Source: Exiguobacterium aurantiacum (GTDB lineage Bacteria > Bacillota > Bacilli > Exiguobacteriales > Exiguobacteriaceae). From it: a stretch of DNA of 64,000 nt. Below are positions 43,482 to 52,312 of the stretch, piece after piece (positions within the stretch are counted from its first letter, which is position 1; each line of letters opens with the position of its first letter). The notes below the pieces were generated by a model. That model was not told where the DNA came from and did no database searches. It saw nothing but the letters and a program-made list of their open reading frames with translations. The position numbers and the translations under genes were made by a program. The stretch is from NCBI RefSeq assembly GCF_024362205.1, contig NZ_CP101462.1, forward strand, positions 648,501 to 712,500, read 5' to 3'.

Positions 43482-44391
43482 ATTCGGCCCAGCGATTGTC
43501 TTGCGTGAACGAGATTGTCAGCCACTTCTCATACGGCAAGAACGCGAGCGCGTCCTCGATCTTCTGACGAATGCGGTCCTGTTCGGCAATCTTGTCATAT
43601 CGATAGTCTTTCGGGACGACGAGGTCGATCTCGATGAACAGCATGTTGCCGGACTTGGTCGTCCGGACATACGTTTTCAACACGTCGTAGTGATGGGCGA
43701 CTTGAAGGATGGTGAGCGTGATTTGTTTGCTGTATGGCGTCTCCGTGTTCATCCCAATCAACTCTTTGATGGCGGTCCACATCTCGATGAGTGGCGTCTT
43801 GACGAGCCAAAGCGTGATGATGATCAGCATGACCGGATCGACGTAAGGAGAGATGGCGTCGAACGACAGCCAGACGAGCACTTGGGCAATCAAATAGCCG
43901 ACGAGTGCGCCGCCGGTCAAGATGAAGCTGAGTCGCCATTGGACGATCTCGGCACTGACGAGACCCGAGCTCGCCTTCATCTGGAACGTGCGCAAGTAGC
44001 GGAAGATGCCGTACGTCAACGCGGCGCTGATGGTCAAATAGATGAGAGCCCCGCCGAGGACGATTTCATTGCCGCCGCCACGGACGTCGTCGATGGCCCC
44101 GAGGAAGGCGTCGACGATGACGTACAAGAGGACGCCATACTGGAATAGGATGATGAGCGGTTCAATCAAACTTTTGCCGAACGGGAAGCGCTTGTCGGTC
44201 GTCAACATATAGACGCCGGCCCGAAGTGAAATCCAGCTCATAATGACACTTAGAAACGAATAAATCCCATCGAAGAGAATGAAGGCGGAAGACAGCCAAT
44301 AACCGACGACGATTCCGGCGACGGCGAAAAAGAACGAGCAGACGACGGAGACGCGCAGGACGTAGCGCTCGAGTTGAGGGTCTTTCGGCAT
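43480..44391 (-). CDS. Cation diffusion facilitator (CDF) family transporter
   Basis: The 303-aa protein has six membrane segments. CDF traits include ILFDGIYSFLSVIMSW in helix 2 (Asp kept, the usual HS partly replaced), YVDPVMLIIITLWLVKTPL in helix 5-6, and a C-terminal cytoplasmic domain of about 90 residues. It probably exports divalent metal (Zn, Co, Fe or Mn) against protons. GGGAGG lies 8 bp before ATG 44391; the long open frame upstream is non-coding. Metal specificity is uncertain because the site residues differ from the classic HxxxD pattern. Confidence 0.82.
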   Translation of the reverse strand: MPKDPQLERYVLRVSVVCSFFFAVAGIVVGYWLSSAFILFDGIYSFLSVIMSWISLRAGVYMLTTDKRFPFGKSLIEPLIILFQYGVLLYVIVDAFLGAIDDVRGGGNEIVLGGALIYLTISAALTYGIFRYLRTFQMKASSGLVSAEIVQWRLSFILTGGALVGYLIAQVLVWLSFDAISPYVDPVMLIIITLWLVKTPLIEMWTAIKELIGMNTETPYSKQITLTILQVAHHYDVLKTYVRTTKSGNMLFIEIDLVVPKDYRYDKIAEQDRIRQKIEDALAFLPYEKWLTISFTQDNRWAE

Positions 44392-44483
44392 ATGGTGGGC
44401 CTCCCTTGAATCAGATGAATGATGGCATATACTCCTATTTCCCACTTGTGGACAATCATATGTTTCGAACATACGGTGTCGCC

Positions 44484-44522
44484 AAAAAACACGCCTGACC
44501 TCATGAGAGGACAGGCGTGTTT
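44484..44522 (-). terminator. Terminator of the multi-SH3 NlpC/P60 gene
   Basis: AAACACGCCTG and CAGGCGTGTTT form an 11-bp stem around a partly paired loop, with six T on the minus strand. Confidence 0.88.
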
Positions 44523-44525
44523 GCA

Positions 44526-46577
44526 TTATAGTGATTTGTAGCCGAGGAAATGAGGCCGCCACTGCGGGTCGTGGATCGAGTTGATTTGGAGCATCTCGCC
44601 ACCCGCATGAATGAACGTCTCCTTGTCGAGCATGATGCCGATATGAGACGGTCCGTTGCGATACGTCCCGTGGAAGAAGATGATGTCGCCTCGTTTTCCG
44701 CTCGAAATATTCGTACGGCGGTTCTTGAAATGGTTGCTTTGCCAATAGCCGCTCACATTCGTCCGTCCGCCAATTTTGCCAGCTTGGTTGGTCGCGTAAT
44801 GAATGAGTCCGGAACAGTCAAATCCTCCATTGAGTGGAGACTGGGAGCCCCATGTGTACGGCGTCCCAAGATGTTTGGCGGCGGCGGCAATCATGCGTTC
44901 GGCCTGCGTGTTGCCGCGTGACGCGAGTAACGGATCCGATTTCACGCGGATGTCCTGCTTCTTCACGTAAACCGGTCGCCAACTGTCTTGAATCAAATAC
45001 GAATCACCATGAAGAGAGCGTGGATAGAGGCGACGATTTGTATCGAGGTAGCCGATTGGTTTCGTATCAAACGGGTTGGCATAAAATGGTGTCTGTTTGA
45101 ACGTATAATAATGAGCTTTTACAGACACGGCTGATTTTTCAATGGCTTTTGGCTTCGTCGTCGCAATATAAGGATTCAAGACGTATACTTTTTTCCCGGA
45201 TGCGAGCCGGACTTGCCAAAAGTCGGCGTCAATCGAACGAATTCCGACGAGCTTGGCGCCGCGCGCTAATTGGCCGGCTGGGCGCGTATAGGCGATATCG
45301 CTCGAAAAGTACGGTGTCCCGCTAAGTTGTGTGTAGAAGACGGTGCCAACTTTCGGTTTTGGGAGCGGCTTGTTTAGACTCAAGTACGCAGTGGCGACGA
45401 AGCGATAGCTCGTCCCGATTTTGACGCGTGTATAATAACCGCTCGTTCCATACGTCTCAATCAAGCGTCCACGGTTGAAATGAGCCACCTTTTTCGAGAA
45501 TGTGGACGTGGTCTGATATACTTCGACGTCATCGAACTTGACGTAGCGTTTACCTGTCGCGTCATAGAGTGGCGGCTTCTTCGTGCTCGTTAGGCTAGTT
45601 GCGACAAAGCGATACTGTCCGCCCGTGAAGACGCGCGTGTACTTCCCGTATGTCCCATAAATGTTCACGAGTGATCCGCGCTTCAACGTCCCGATTTGTT
45701 TGAACGACTCGCTGTAAAGAGTGGCGTTTTTTGTGATGTAGCGTTGACCGGTCTTCAATGGGGCAGGTTTGGTCGTGCTCGTATGACTCGTTTGAACGAA
45801 TCGATACTGTCCGCCTGTGAAGACGCGCGACCGACTCCCGACTTGTCCGTAAATACTGATGCGTTGACCTCGCTTGACCGTCCCGACACGAGTGGATTGG
45901 GTCGCATCGGCGTACAAGGACGTATCTTTTGAGATGTACCGTTCCGTCGTTTTGACGGGGCGACTTGAAAGCGCACGCGCCGGTACATAGCGATAGCGAT
46001 CACCAGATTGAATCCGGAAATAGCCGTTCGTTTGTCCGAACACGGTAACGGTTTGTCCGAGTGGCAATTGACCCACGACGGGACCCGTACGCGGCGATGC
46101 ATACAAGTCAGCCTTCGATTTCACATAACGTGTCTCCTTAAGAAGCGGAGGCGCCGTATCGGCAAGCGCAGCACGTTGGACGAATCGAGCCGTCTCGCCG
46201 ACGACGCGCACGAGTGTGGCCTCGTCCCCTAAATCGTAGACGCTCACGGTCGCACCGTATGATAAAGACTCGACCGCATTCCCTGCTTCATCCAGTAGGT
46301 CCGTTTCAGCGATGACGGTTTTCGTGACCGGTTCGACGAGGACTTCGTTCGGGACGTACCCGGTTTGTTCACCTACTGATACGTGGGCGTGAGTATCGGA
46401 CCGATCGAGAACGGTGACGGCTGTGCCTTTCAGTAACGTGACCAAGCTGTCGCTGTCTTCAATCGACACGAGGAGTGGGGTGTCGGCCTTGATCAAGCGT
46501 GTGGTCGCCTCTGCAGAGACGGAAGCCACCAATAAAAAACTGAATAAGAGAAGTAAACTGAATAAGCGTTTGTACAT
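44526..46577 (-). CDS. Secreted multi-SH3 NlpC/P60 endopeptidase
   Basis: This 683-aa exported wall hydrolase has a signal peptide (MYKRLFSLLLLFSFLLVASV, cleavage after SAEA). About eight SH3-like units of 65-70 residues follow. Several carry the pattern RY(I/V)-x3-(T/A)-x-LY ... G-x2-YR(F/Y)V. The C-terminal NlpC/P60 domain (about 565-683) has catalytic Cys588 in GFDCSGLIHY, and His in GPSHIGIM and HAGGE. The SH3 units probably bind wall polymer. GAGGTG precedes the start. The catalytic domain is close to that of the gene at 21500. Confidence 0.92.
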   Translation of the reverse strand: MYKRLFSLLLLFSFLLVASVSAEATTRLIKADTPLLVSIEDSDSLVTLLKGTAVTVLDRSDTHAHVSVGEQTGYVPNEVLVEPVTKTVIAETDLLDEAGNAVESLSYGATVSVYDLGDEATLVRVVGETARFVQRAALADTAPPLLKETRYVKSKADLYASPRTGPVVGQLPLGQTVTVFGQTNGYFRIQSGDRYRYVPARALSSRPVKTTERYISKDTSLYADATQSTRVGTVKRGQRISIYGQVGSRSRVFTGGQYRFVQTSHTSTTKPAPLKTGQRYITKNATLYSESFKQIGTLKRGSLVNIYGTYGKYTRVFTGGQYRFVATSLTSTKKPPLYDATGKRYVKFDDVEVYQTTSTFSKKVAHFNRGRLIETYGTSGYYTRVKIGTSYRFVATAYLSLNKPLPKPKVGTVFYTQLSGTPYFSSDIAYTRPAGQLARGAKLVGIRSIDADFWQVRLASGKKVYVLNPYIATTKPKAIEKSAVSVKAHYYTFKQTPFYANPFDTKPIGYLDTNRRLYPRSLHGDSYLIQDSWRPVYVKKQDIRVKSDPLLASRGNTQAERMIAAAAKHLGTPYTWGSQSPLNGGFDCSGLIHYATNQAGKIGGRTNVSGYWQSNHFKNRRTNISSGKRGDIIFFHGTYRNGPSHIGIMLDKETFIHAGGEMLQINSIHDPQWRPHFLGYKSL

Positions 46578-46722
46578 TATGTAGCACCTCAGGTCTATAG
46601 TTTCATCTGTTATTATATCGACTTGGAAAAGGGAAATGTTAGAAAATGAGGTGGGACATCGTATCTTCTCTCCGATTTGGCATGCTAGAATAACAAAAAG
46701 TAGGTAGAAAGCAGGGGGAACC

Positions 46723-47283
46723 ATGAAATTTGTAGTCTTATTCGGTCCACAAGCCGTCGGCAAGATGACGGTCGGGCAAGAGCTCGCACGAATCACCGGC
46801 TTGAAGTTGTTCCATAACCATATGACGATCGACCTCGTCAGTCCGTTCTTCAGTTACGGCACGGACGAAGGCCGCCGCCTCGTCCAACTGTTTCGCCAGG
46901 AGTTGTTCGAAGCGGTCGCGACAAGTGACTTGGATGGGATGATTTTCACGTTCGTCTGGGCGTTCGATTTAGAAGAGGACTGGGCGTATATCAAACAAGT
47001 GACTGACCTGTTCGAATCGAACGGGGCAGACATCTACTACGTCGAGCTCGAGGCGGACATCGAGGAGCGCCTCATTCGCAACCAAACCGAGAACCGGCTA
47101 AGGCATAAGCCGACGAAGCGTGACATCGCCTGGTCGGAAGGTGAGTTGAAGCAGACGGCGACGTTATACCGATTGAACTCACGGGACGGGGAACTCGACG
47201 TCGACAACTACTTGCGCATCAACAACACACATCTCGATGCGGCGACGGTCGCCGAACGAATCAAACAACATTTCCAGCTATGA
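46723..47283 (+). CDS. P-loop kinase-like protein (shikimate kinase-like AAA/NMP kinase fold)
   Basis: The 186-aa protein has a P-loop (FGPQAVGKMTVG, residues 7-18), HNHMTIDL, and a C-terminal lid region (RLIRNQTENRLRHKPTKRDI). This is the pattern of the shikimate-kinase-like AAA group in Bacillales. It would phosphorylate a small molecule; the substrate is unknown. GCAGGGGG precedes the ATG. It is monocistronic and converges with chbG. Confidence 0.78.
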   Translation: MKFVVLFGPQAVGKMTVGQELARITGLKLFHNHMTIDLVSPFFSYGTDEGRRLVQLFRQELFEAVATSDLDGMIFTFVWAFDLEEDWAYIKQVTDLFESNGADIYYVELEADIEERLIRNQTENRLRHKPTKRDIAWSEGELKQTATLYRLNSRDGELDVDNYLRINNTHLDAATVAERIKQHFQL

Positions 47284-47285
47284 CG

Positions 47286-47317
47286 AAAACGAGCCCCGTG
47301 AAGGAGCTCGTTTTTGT
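47286..47317. terminator. Terminator between convergent genes
   Basis: AAAACGAGCcCC and GGaGCTCGTTTT pair, with A/T runs on both sides. Confidence 0.75.
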
Positions 47318-48012
47318 TATGCCCACCAGTCGGGACGTGGATAAGATTTGAGTAATTCTTTCTCGACGAGCCGTTCGGCGAGGTATGAGGTGACGCTTCG
47401 TAATGTATTATCCAAGTCTGCCGGATGGACCATGACTTCAATCGAGCCGCCCGATTGAATCGCGTCGAGTGTGTCAACAGAGACACCGGCGCCGTAGAAT
47501 GCGTCACTGAACCGTTCGGTCACCCACAAATCCCGGCGTGCATCGAGTGTCGTTAAGGCCCGAAACGTTGTGCCATATTCTTCGGCGAGACGGATGATGA
47601 CGTCTTGAATCGCCGGCCAGCCGTGGACGTGATGATGACTGTCGAGGTGATGGAGCGGTAGCCCCGTCGAGCGAAACGCCTCGATTTGCGCTTTCCATTC
47701 GAGATAGACGAGCTCCGGGTCTGGCGCCGTCTCGGTCAGAAAACGGTTCGTGTAGCGGAACGTCCCGTCTTCTTTCGTGAGCGGTGTGCTCGTCTCGGCG
47801 AGCGGGCGTCCCCAGGTCAAGGCAAGATGCACCCCGACGTGGAGGGTCGGATGCTGCTTTGCGAGCACTACAGCCTCTTCAACGGCGTGACCGTTCATGA
47901 TCATCGTCGCCGAGTTGACGATTCCGTGGACGTGACTGTCGATGATGCCGCTGTTCACCCCGGTCGTCAGTCCGAAATCGTCGGCGTTGATCAAGACAAA
48001 CGTTTTATGCAT
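47317..48012 (-). CDS. chbG: ChbG/YdjC-family carbohydrate deacetylase
   Basis: The 231-aa metal-dependent deacetylase removes the N-acetyl group from chitobiose-type sugars. Motifs are NADDFG (residues 8-13, metal Asp), HVGVHLALTWG with a metal His, and HHLDSHHHVHGWP. It is the last gene of the PTS operon; its ATG overlaps the IIB stop by 8 bp and lacks a good ribosome site, implying coupling. In the E. coli chb operon ChbG must act before the GH4 enzyme can cut chitobiose-6-P, and the same GH4 type is present here. Confidence 0.92.
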   Translation of the reverse strand: MHKTFVLINADDFGLTTGVNSGIIDSHVHGIVNSATMIMNGHAVEEAVVLAKQHPTLHVGVHLALTWGRPLAETSTPLTKEDGTFRYTNRFLTETAPDPELVYLEWKAQIEAFRSTGLPLHHLDSHHHVHGWPAIQDVIIRLAEEYGTTFRALTTLDARRDLWVTERFSDAFYGAGVSVDTLDAIQSGGSIEVMVHPADLDNTLRSVTSYLAERLVEKELLKSYPRPDWWA

Positions 48013-48301
48013 TTTGGACGAGACCGAGCGCTTGGTCGAGCACTTGGTCACCTTTCATGAGACCGTACGCCATGTTGTCGATGACGGCGACCGGTACCGA
48101 TACCGACGACTTGATTTTGCCTTCGAGATAGCGGACTTGCGGTCCAATCAAGATGACGTCGACGTTCGTTTGTTCTTTGAGACGTGACTCTGGGATGGCG
48201 TCAATCGTGGCGTCTAAGCCGCGGTTTGCGGCCTCGGTACGCATTTTTTCAACAAGGATCGATGTCGACATGCCTGCCGAACAGACGAGTAAGATGTTCA
48301 T
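48005..48301 (-). CDS. celA: PTS lactose/cellobiose-type IIB component
   Basis: The 98-aa IIB domain protein carries the phosphocysteine Cys7 (LLVCSAGMSTS) and the Rossmann-like DVILIGPQVRYLEGKI. It passes phosphate from IIA to sugar entering through IIC. It overlaps the IIA gene by 4 bp (ATGA) and chbG by 8 bp, so all are translated together. Confidence 0.95.
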   Translation of the reverse strand: MNILLVCSAGMSTSILVEKMRTEAANRGLDATIDAIPESRLKEQTNVDVILIGPQVRYLEGKIKSSVSVPVAVIDNMAYGLMKGDQVLDQALGLVQNA

Positions 48302-48630
48302 TTCGTTTCCTCCAATCGATTGAGTCGAGTGATCATGTCGATCATCTCGATGGCGAGTTCTTTGACGGTCATCGCCGTCATAAGGTGGTCTTGGGCGTGG
48401 ACGAGCAGAACGCTCATCTCACTTGACGTGCCGCGAGCTTCTTCTTGCAGGAGCTCCGTCTGCATTTTGTGTGCTTCGAGAAAGGCCGCATCGGCTTCCT
48501 TCATTTTCGCTTCGGCGATTTCCACTTCACCGCGTTTGGCGGCGGCGATCGCCTCGAACGCCGACGAGCGGGCGTTGCCGGCGTGCAAGATGATCATGAA
48601 TGACAGTTGTTGCATCGTTTCAGTTTTCAC
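48298..48630 (-). CDS. celC: PTS lactose/cellobiose-type IIA component
   Basis: A 110-aa three-helix protein. The phosphorylated residue is expected at His78 in LLVHAQDHLMTAM. It begins with the family pattern SFMIILHAGNARSSAFEAI and forms a trimer in relatives. It overlaps IIC by ATGA on one side and IIB on the other. Confidence 0.95.
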   Translation of the reverse strand: MKTETMQQLSFMIILHAGNARSSAFEAIAAAKRGEVEIAEAKMKEADAAFLEAHKMQTELLQEEARGTSSEMSVLLVHAQDHLMTAMTVKELAIEMIDMITRLNRLEETK

Positions 48631-49946
48631 GAAATTTTCTCTCCTTCTTTGGCAGCAGATTGGTTCTTATTGATTTCGGCCGTCATCGCCTTCGCTCCTG
48701 CCATGACGAACGGGATGTACATCGCTGTCGCAATCGTCAAGTTGACGAGTTGGAGCAAGACGCCGCGGACGCTACCGCCGGTGACGAGGTAACCGCTGAT
48801 GATCGGTGGTGTCGTCCATGGCACGATGGCAACCGTTTTCGGTACCATACCGGTCGTCAAGGCGACGTACGATACGATGGTGAGCGTGACCGGGACCAAG
48901 ATGAACGGGATCAACATGACCGGGTTCAACACGATTGGAAGACCGAAGATGACCGGTTCGTTAATGTTGAACAGTCCAGCCGGTGCCGACAGTTTCGCGA
49001 CTTGATGGTACGGGTGATTGCGCTGCTTGCGGACGACGATGAAGATGGCGAGCAGAAGTGCGAACGTCGTACCCGATCCGCCCATGAAGACGAACGTATC
49101 GAGGAACGGCTTCGTGACCGTGAACGGGACGTCATACGCCGACGCACCCGCTTGGAACGCGGCCAAGTTTTGTTCGATGAGCGGCAGATAGATTGGCTCG
49201 ATGACCGAACCGATGATGTTTGTGCCATGCAACCCGAAGAACCAAAGGATGTGGTTCAAGAAGGCGATGACGAGACCCGCCGCGAGCGAGTCGCCGAACC
49301 CTTGGAGCGGTTGTTGAATGACTTTGAAGATGACCTCAAAGATACTGAGCTCAATTTGGAGCGTCATGAACAACTGTACCGCAGCGACGAGCGTCAAGAT
49401 GAGCATTGATGGGATGAGCGCCTGGAACGAACGCGTGACCCCGCCCGGAACTCCGTCCGGCATTTTGATCGTCAATTTCGTGTTGATGAGATAACGGAAC
49501 AGCTCGGTGACGACGATGGAGACGATGATGGCGACGAACAACCCTTGCGCGCCGAGCCAGGCGAAGTTCAGTCCCCAGTCTTCGGTGACCGGGACGAGCA
49601 TGATATACGACGCGACCGAGAGAATACCGGCAGCGAGCCCGTCGACCCCGTACGACCGGGCCAAGTTATAGCCGATCGAGAAGGCGACGAGCAGTCCTAA
49701 TATGGCGAACGAGGCGGTCCAAATGTTGCCGCCGAGCCCTTGCCAGTTGCCTTCGCCGAAGGCGTTGTTCATCATGCCGACGAAGTCGAGCGAGAGGCCA
49801 CCTAAGTTGATGGCAGGGAAGTTGTTGATGAGGACAGCGAGCGAGCCGACGATGATGAGCGGCATGACCGATACGAATCCGTCGCGGATGGCGACCAAGT
49901 GACGCTGGGAGCCGATGCGCCCAGCGATTTCGATAAATTTGTTCAC
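48627..49946 (-). CDS. celB: PTS cellobiose/chitobiose-type IIC permease
   Basis: The 439-aa membrane component has about ten helices and family motifs: GSQRHLVAIRDGFVSVMPLI, NEPVIFGLPIVLNPVMLIPF and FFGLHGTNI. It starts at GTG 49946 after AAGGAGG; this GTG overlaps the GH4 stop. It imports and, with IIA and IIB, phosphorylates a beta-disaccharide. Together with ChbG downstream the substrate is probably N,N'-diacetylchitobiose, though cellobiose is possible. Confidence 0.95.
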   Translation of the reverse strand: MNKFIEIAGRIGSQRHLVAIRDGFVSVMPLIIVGSLAVLINNFPAINLGGLSLDFVGMMNNAFGEGNWQGLGGNIWTASFAILGLLVAFSIGYNLARSYGVDGLAAGILSVASYIMLVPVTEDWGLNFAWLGAQGLFVAIIVSIVVTELFRYLINTKLTIKMPDGVPGGVTRSFQALIPSMLILTLVAAVQLFMTLQIELSIFEVIFKVIQQPLQGFGDSLAAGLVIAFLNHILWFFGLHGTNIIGSVIEPIYLPLIEQNLAAFQAGASAYDVPFTVTKPFLDTFVFMGGSGTTFALLLAIFIVVRKQRNHPYHQVAKLSAPAGLFNINEPVIFGLPIVLNPVMLIPFILVPVTLTIVSYVALTTGMVPKTVAIVPWTTPPIISGYLVTGGSVRGVLLQLVNLTIATAMYIPFVMAGAKAMTAEINKNQSAAKEGEKIS

Positions 49947-51262
49947 GAGTAAACCTCCTTCTTGAATTGGGGTAAGTACGCTTCATGCGCATCGAACAGC
50001 TCACGGAGGAGCGGATCGATTTTTTTCTCATCTTGGATGAGCGGGTTCATCAAGCAGGCGAGATAGGCATCGTGGTACGAACCTGAAATGGCCGCTTGGA
50101 TGGCGAGTTGTTCAAACGTCTTTAAATTGGTGATGAGTCCTTTGATCGGGAGCGGGAGTGAACCGATTGCGATCGGACGCGGTCCCGACTTCGTGATGAC
50201 GGCGTTCACTTCGATGACGGCATCGTCCGGCAAGTCGCGAATCGTGCCGCGGTTCAACGTATTCACCGTCTGGATATCGCCGCGGTCGTTGTAAATCGAG
50301 TCCATCAAGTTGCAGGCGGCGTCCGAGTAATAGGCGCCTCCGCGTTGTTCGAGCTCTTCGGGCTTCACGTCGAGCTCGATGTCCTTGTACTTCTCGAACA
50401 GTTGTGTCTCGACTTGTTGCACGACCTCGGCTCGCGTTCCATTCTGTTCATAGGCGGCGAGGTCTTTCTCGAGCACGTCTTTCGTCTGGAAATAATACTG
50501 GTGGTACGGGTTCGGCAACATGCGGAGCGACTTCAAGAACGACTCGCTCCAACCGAGCCCGACGATGTTCGCCGGCGAATAATCGTTGCCGTCGTTCAAA
50601 GCTGCGAGCACGTCGTCCGTGCGGTCAATCCCGTCGACCCAGACGTGACGGCCGAAAACGAAATGGTTGAGTCCGATGAATTCGATGCCGACGCGTTCGA
50701 CCGGCGTGTCTAAAATCTCGGCGACCGAGTTGCGCATGTTGAATGGGATGTTACAGACGCCGATGACCTTTTTATGGGCCGAATGCTTCAACACGGCCTC
50801 GGTGACGATGCCGGCCGGGTTCGTGAAGTTGACGAGCCAAGCGTCCGGGCAAATCTCGGCCATTTCGTTGGCGAGCTCGATCAAGACGGGAATCGTGCGG
50901 AACGCCTTGAACAAGCCGCCGGCACCGTTCGTCTCTTGGCCGATAAAGCCGTGTTTGAGCGGGATGCGTTCGTCGAGCGCACGTGCCGCGAGGCCACCGA
51001 CACGAATCTGTGTTGAGACGAAGTCCGCCCCGTGCAGTGCCTCTTTTCGATCGAGTGTCCAACTGAGCGAGATATCCGCTCCTGCCTTTTGAATCATCCG
51101 TTCGGCGAGACGGCCGACGATGTCTAATTTGTCTCTCCCTTCCTCGATGTCGACGAGGACGATCTCCCGGACCGGGAACGTCGCTTGTCGCTGAATAAAT
51201 CCTTCAATGATTTCGGGGGTATAACTCGAACCTCCACCGATGATGACAACCTTGACTGCCAT
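49943..51262 (-). CDS. celF: GH4-family 6-phospho-beta-glucosidase (CelF/ChbF-like)
   Basis: The 439-aa enzyme is an NAD- and metal-dependent GH4 glycosidase splitting imported disaccharide-6-phosphates. The NAD motif is IIGGGSSYTPE near residue 6. NFTNPAGI, GVCNIPFNM (metal Cys) and GLNHFVFG (metal His) follow. The ATG at 51262 follows AAGGAGGAG. It is the first gene of the operon, behind a good SigA promoter and a cre site. The GntR gene is divergent. Confidence 0.94.
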   Translation of the reverse strand: MAVKVVIIGGGSSYTPEIIEGFIQRQATFPVREIVLVDIEEGRDKLDIVGRLAERMIQKAGADISLSWTLDRKEALHGADFVSTQIRVGGLAARALDERIPLKHGFIGQETNGAGGLFKAFRTIPVLIELANEMAEICPDAWLVNFTNPAGIVTEAVLKHSAHKKVIGVCNIPFNMRNSVAEILDTPVERVGIEFIGLNHFVFGRHVWVDGIDRTDDVLAALNDGNDYSPANIVGLGWSESFLKSLRMLPNPYHQYYFQTKDVLEKDLAAYEQNGTRAEVVQQVETQLFEKYKDIELDVKPEELEQRGGAYYSDAACNLMDSIYNDRGDIQTVNTLNRGTIRDLPDDAVIEVNAVITKSGPRPIAIGSLPLPIKGLITNLKTFEQLAIQAAISGSYHDAYLACLMNPLIQDEKKIDPLLRELFDAHEAYLPQFKKEVYS

Positions 51263-51282
51263 AGTGCCAACTCCTCCTTTTG

Positions 51283-51296
51283 TGAAAGCGATTTCT
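51283..51296. promoter_or_regulatory. cre site (CcpA operator)
   Basis: TGAAAGCGATTTCT matches the cre consensus TGWAANCGNTNWCA at all but the last base. It lies between the promoter and ribosome site of the GH4 gene, where bound CcpA would block elongation. Confidence 0.8.
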
Positions 51297-51309
51297 TTTT
51301 GTTGTAACA

Positions 51310-51338
51310 AATATAACAAATGATACAACTTGTCGCAA
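51310..51338 (-). promoter_or_regulatory. SigA promoter of the celF operon
   Basis: On the minus strand TTGCGA-N17-TATATT lies 48 bp before the celF ATG and just upstream of the cre site. Spacing is ideal, and both hexamers match at 4-5 of 6 positions. Confidence 0.65.
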
Positions 51339-51354
51339 TATAAAAAGTACAAAT

Positions 51355-51376
51355 AATACAAATTATTTTTTGTATT
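51355..51376. promoter_or_regulatory. Operator-like dyad, probable GntR regulator site
   Basis: AATACAAA-ttattt-TTTGTATT is a perfect 8-bp inverted repeat between the divergent promoters. More TACAAAT/TTTGTA half-sites flank it. Binding by the adjacent GntR/UTRA regulator is inferred. Confidence 0.6.
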
Positions 51377-51404
51377 TGCATTTGTATGTTTCCTGTATCA
51401 CAAT
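51376..51404 (+). promoter_or_regulatory. Candidate promoter of the GntR gene
   Basis: TTGCAT-N17-CACAAT, with ideal spacing, starts at the edge of the dyad, which suggests autoregulation. Confidence 0.5.
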
Positions 51405-51437
51405 AAAGGAAAGAAGGACGACAGAAGGGGTGACAGC

Positions 51438-52154
51438 ATGTCGCAATCGACGCTTCAAACCGCAATCAAAGAAGAATTACTAGCCCGCATCAAGAGCGGC
51501 CATTATACAGAGGGAGAGAAATTCCCGACCGAATATGCCTTGTGCGAGGAGTTCGACGTCAGCCGGACGACCGTACGCGGTGCGCTCAACCAATTGACGA
51601 CGGAAGGGTATCTCGTCCGCCAGCAAGGGCGCGGCACGTTCGTCGCCGGTAAAAAAGTACGACAGACGTTATCGCACACGCCAAACAACTACGCCGCCCA
51701 ACTCGCCGTCCAAGGGAAGCGGGGGCAAGTATCGCTCATCGACTTGTCCGTCGTCTCAGCGACGAAACAACTTGCGGACGTGTTCACGGTCGAAGAGCAG
51801 GCACCGATTCAAAAGATCGAGCGAATTCGTCACGCCGACGGGGAGCCGACGCAGTACGAGGTATCGTTCATCCCGTGGCAGATTGCACCGGGCATCACGA
51901 AAGACCAGGCCGAGCACTCGCTCTTTCAGACGTTGTCGCAAGTGCACGACGTCCACGTCGCCAAGACGACGGAGGCGCTCGAGATCGCGCTCGCCGATGA
52001 GAAAGTGAGTGGGCTGCTCGACTGTCCGCTCGGCACACCGTGTTTCTATATCGAGACGGTGACCGAGGATGAGGTGGGACGAACAATCGAATATTCACGG
52101 TCCTACTTTAGAGGGGATAAGACGAGCTTCGTCATCGAGCGGAGCTACTCATGA
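51438..52154 (+). CDS. GntR-family regulator (HutC/UTRA type)
   Basis: The 238-aa regulator has an N-terminal winged helix (EGEKFPTEYALCEEFDVSRTTVRGAL, here residues about 27-52 in part) and a C-terminal UTRA ligand domain. UTRA domains of PTS operon repressors bind sugar phosphates. It is divergent from the celF-celB-celC-celA-chbG operon and likely represses it until chitobiose- or cellobiose-6-P appears. GAAGGGGTG precedes the ATG. A terminator follows the stop. Confidence 0.92.
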   Translation: MSQSTLQTAIKEELLARIKSGHYTEGEKFPTEYALCEEFDVSRTTVRGALNQLTTEGYLVRQQGRGTFVAGKKVRQTLSHTPNNYAAQLAVQGKRGQVSLIDLSVVSATKQLADVFTVEEQAPIQKIERIRHADGEPTQYEVSFIPWQIAPGITKDQAEHSLFQTLSQVHDVHVAKTTEALEIALADEKVSGLLDCPLGTPCFYIETVTEDEVGRTIEYSRSYFRGDKTSFVIERSYS

Positions 52155-52184
52155 AAAAACACGCCGAGATGGGCGTGTTTTTTT
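52154..52184 (+). terminator. Terminator of the GntR gene
   Basis: AAAAACACGCC and GGCGTGTTTTT form the stem around GAGATG, followed by T. Confidence 0.88.
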
Positions 52185-52312
52185 GTTGAAAGAATCCTAT
52201 TCACGTTGCATACATATGAATATGTTTAGCCTGTGATATTGACGGATATATCTCATTCATTGAAACCAAGGGATATGTTGCGTAAAGTTGAAAATAGAGA
52301 GGTGGGGGTACG

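Noticed and set aside
43438-44148. 236-codon plus-strand open frame
   Set aside because: It is antisense to the CDF transporter gene, consists mainly of Asp/Arg/Glu from the complementary codon bias, and has no ribosome site.
48600-49409. 269-codon plus-strand open frame
   Set aside because: It is antisense to the PTS IIC gene and rich in Asp/Arg repeats produced by hydrophobic codons on the other strand.
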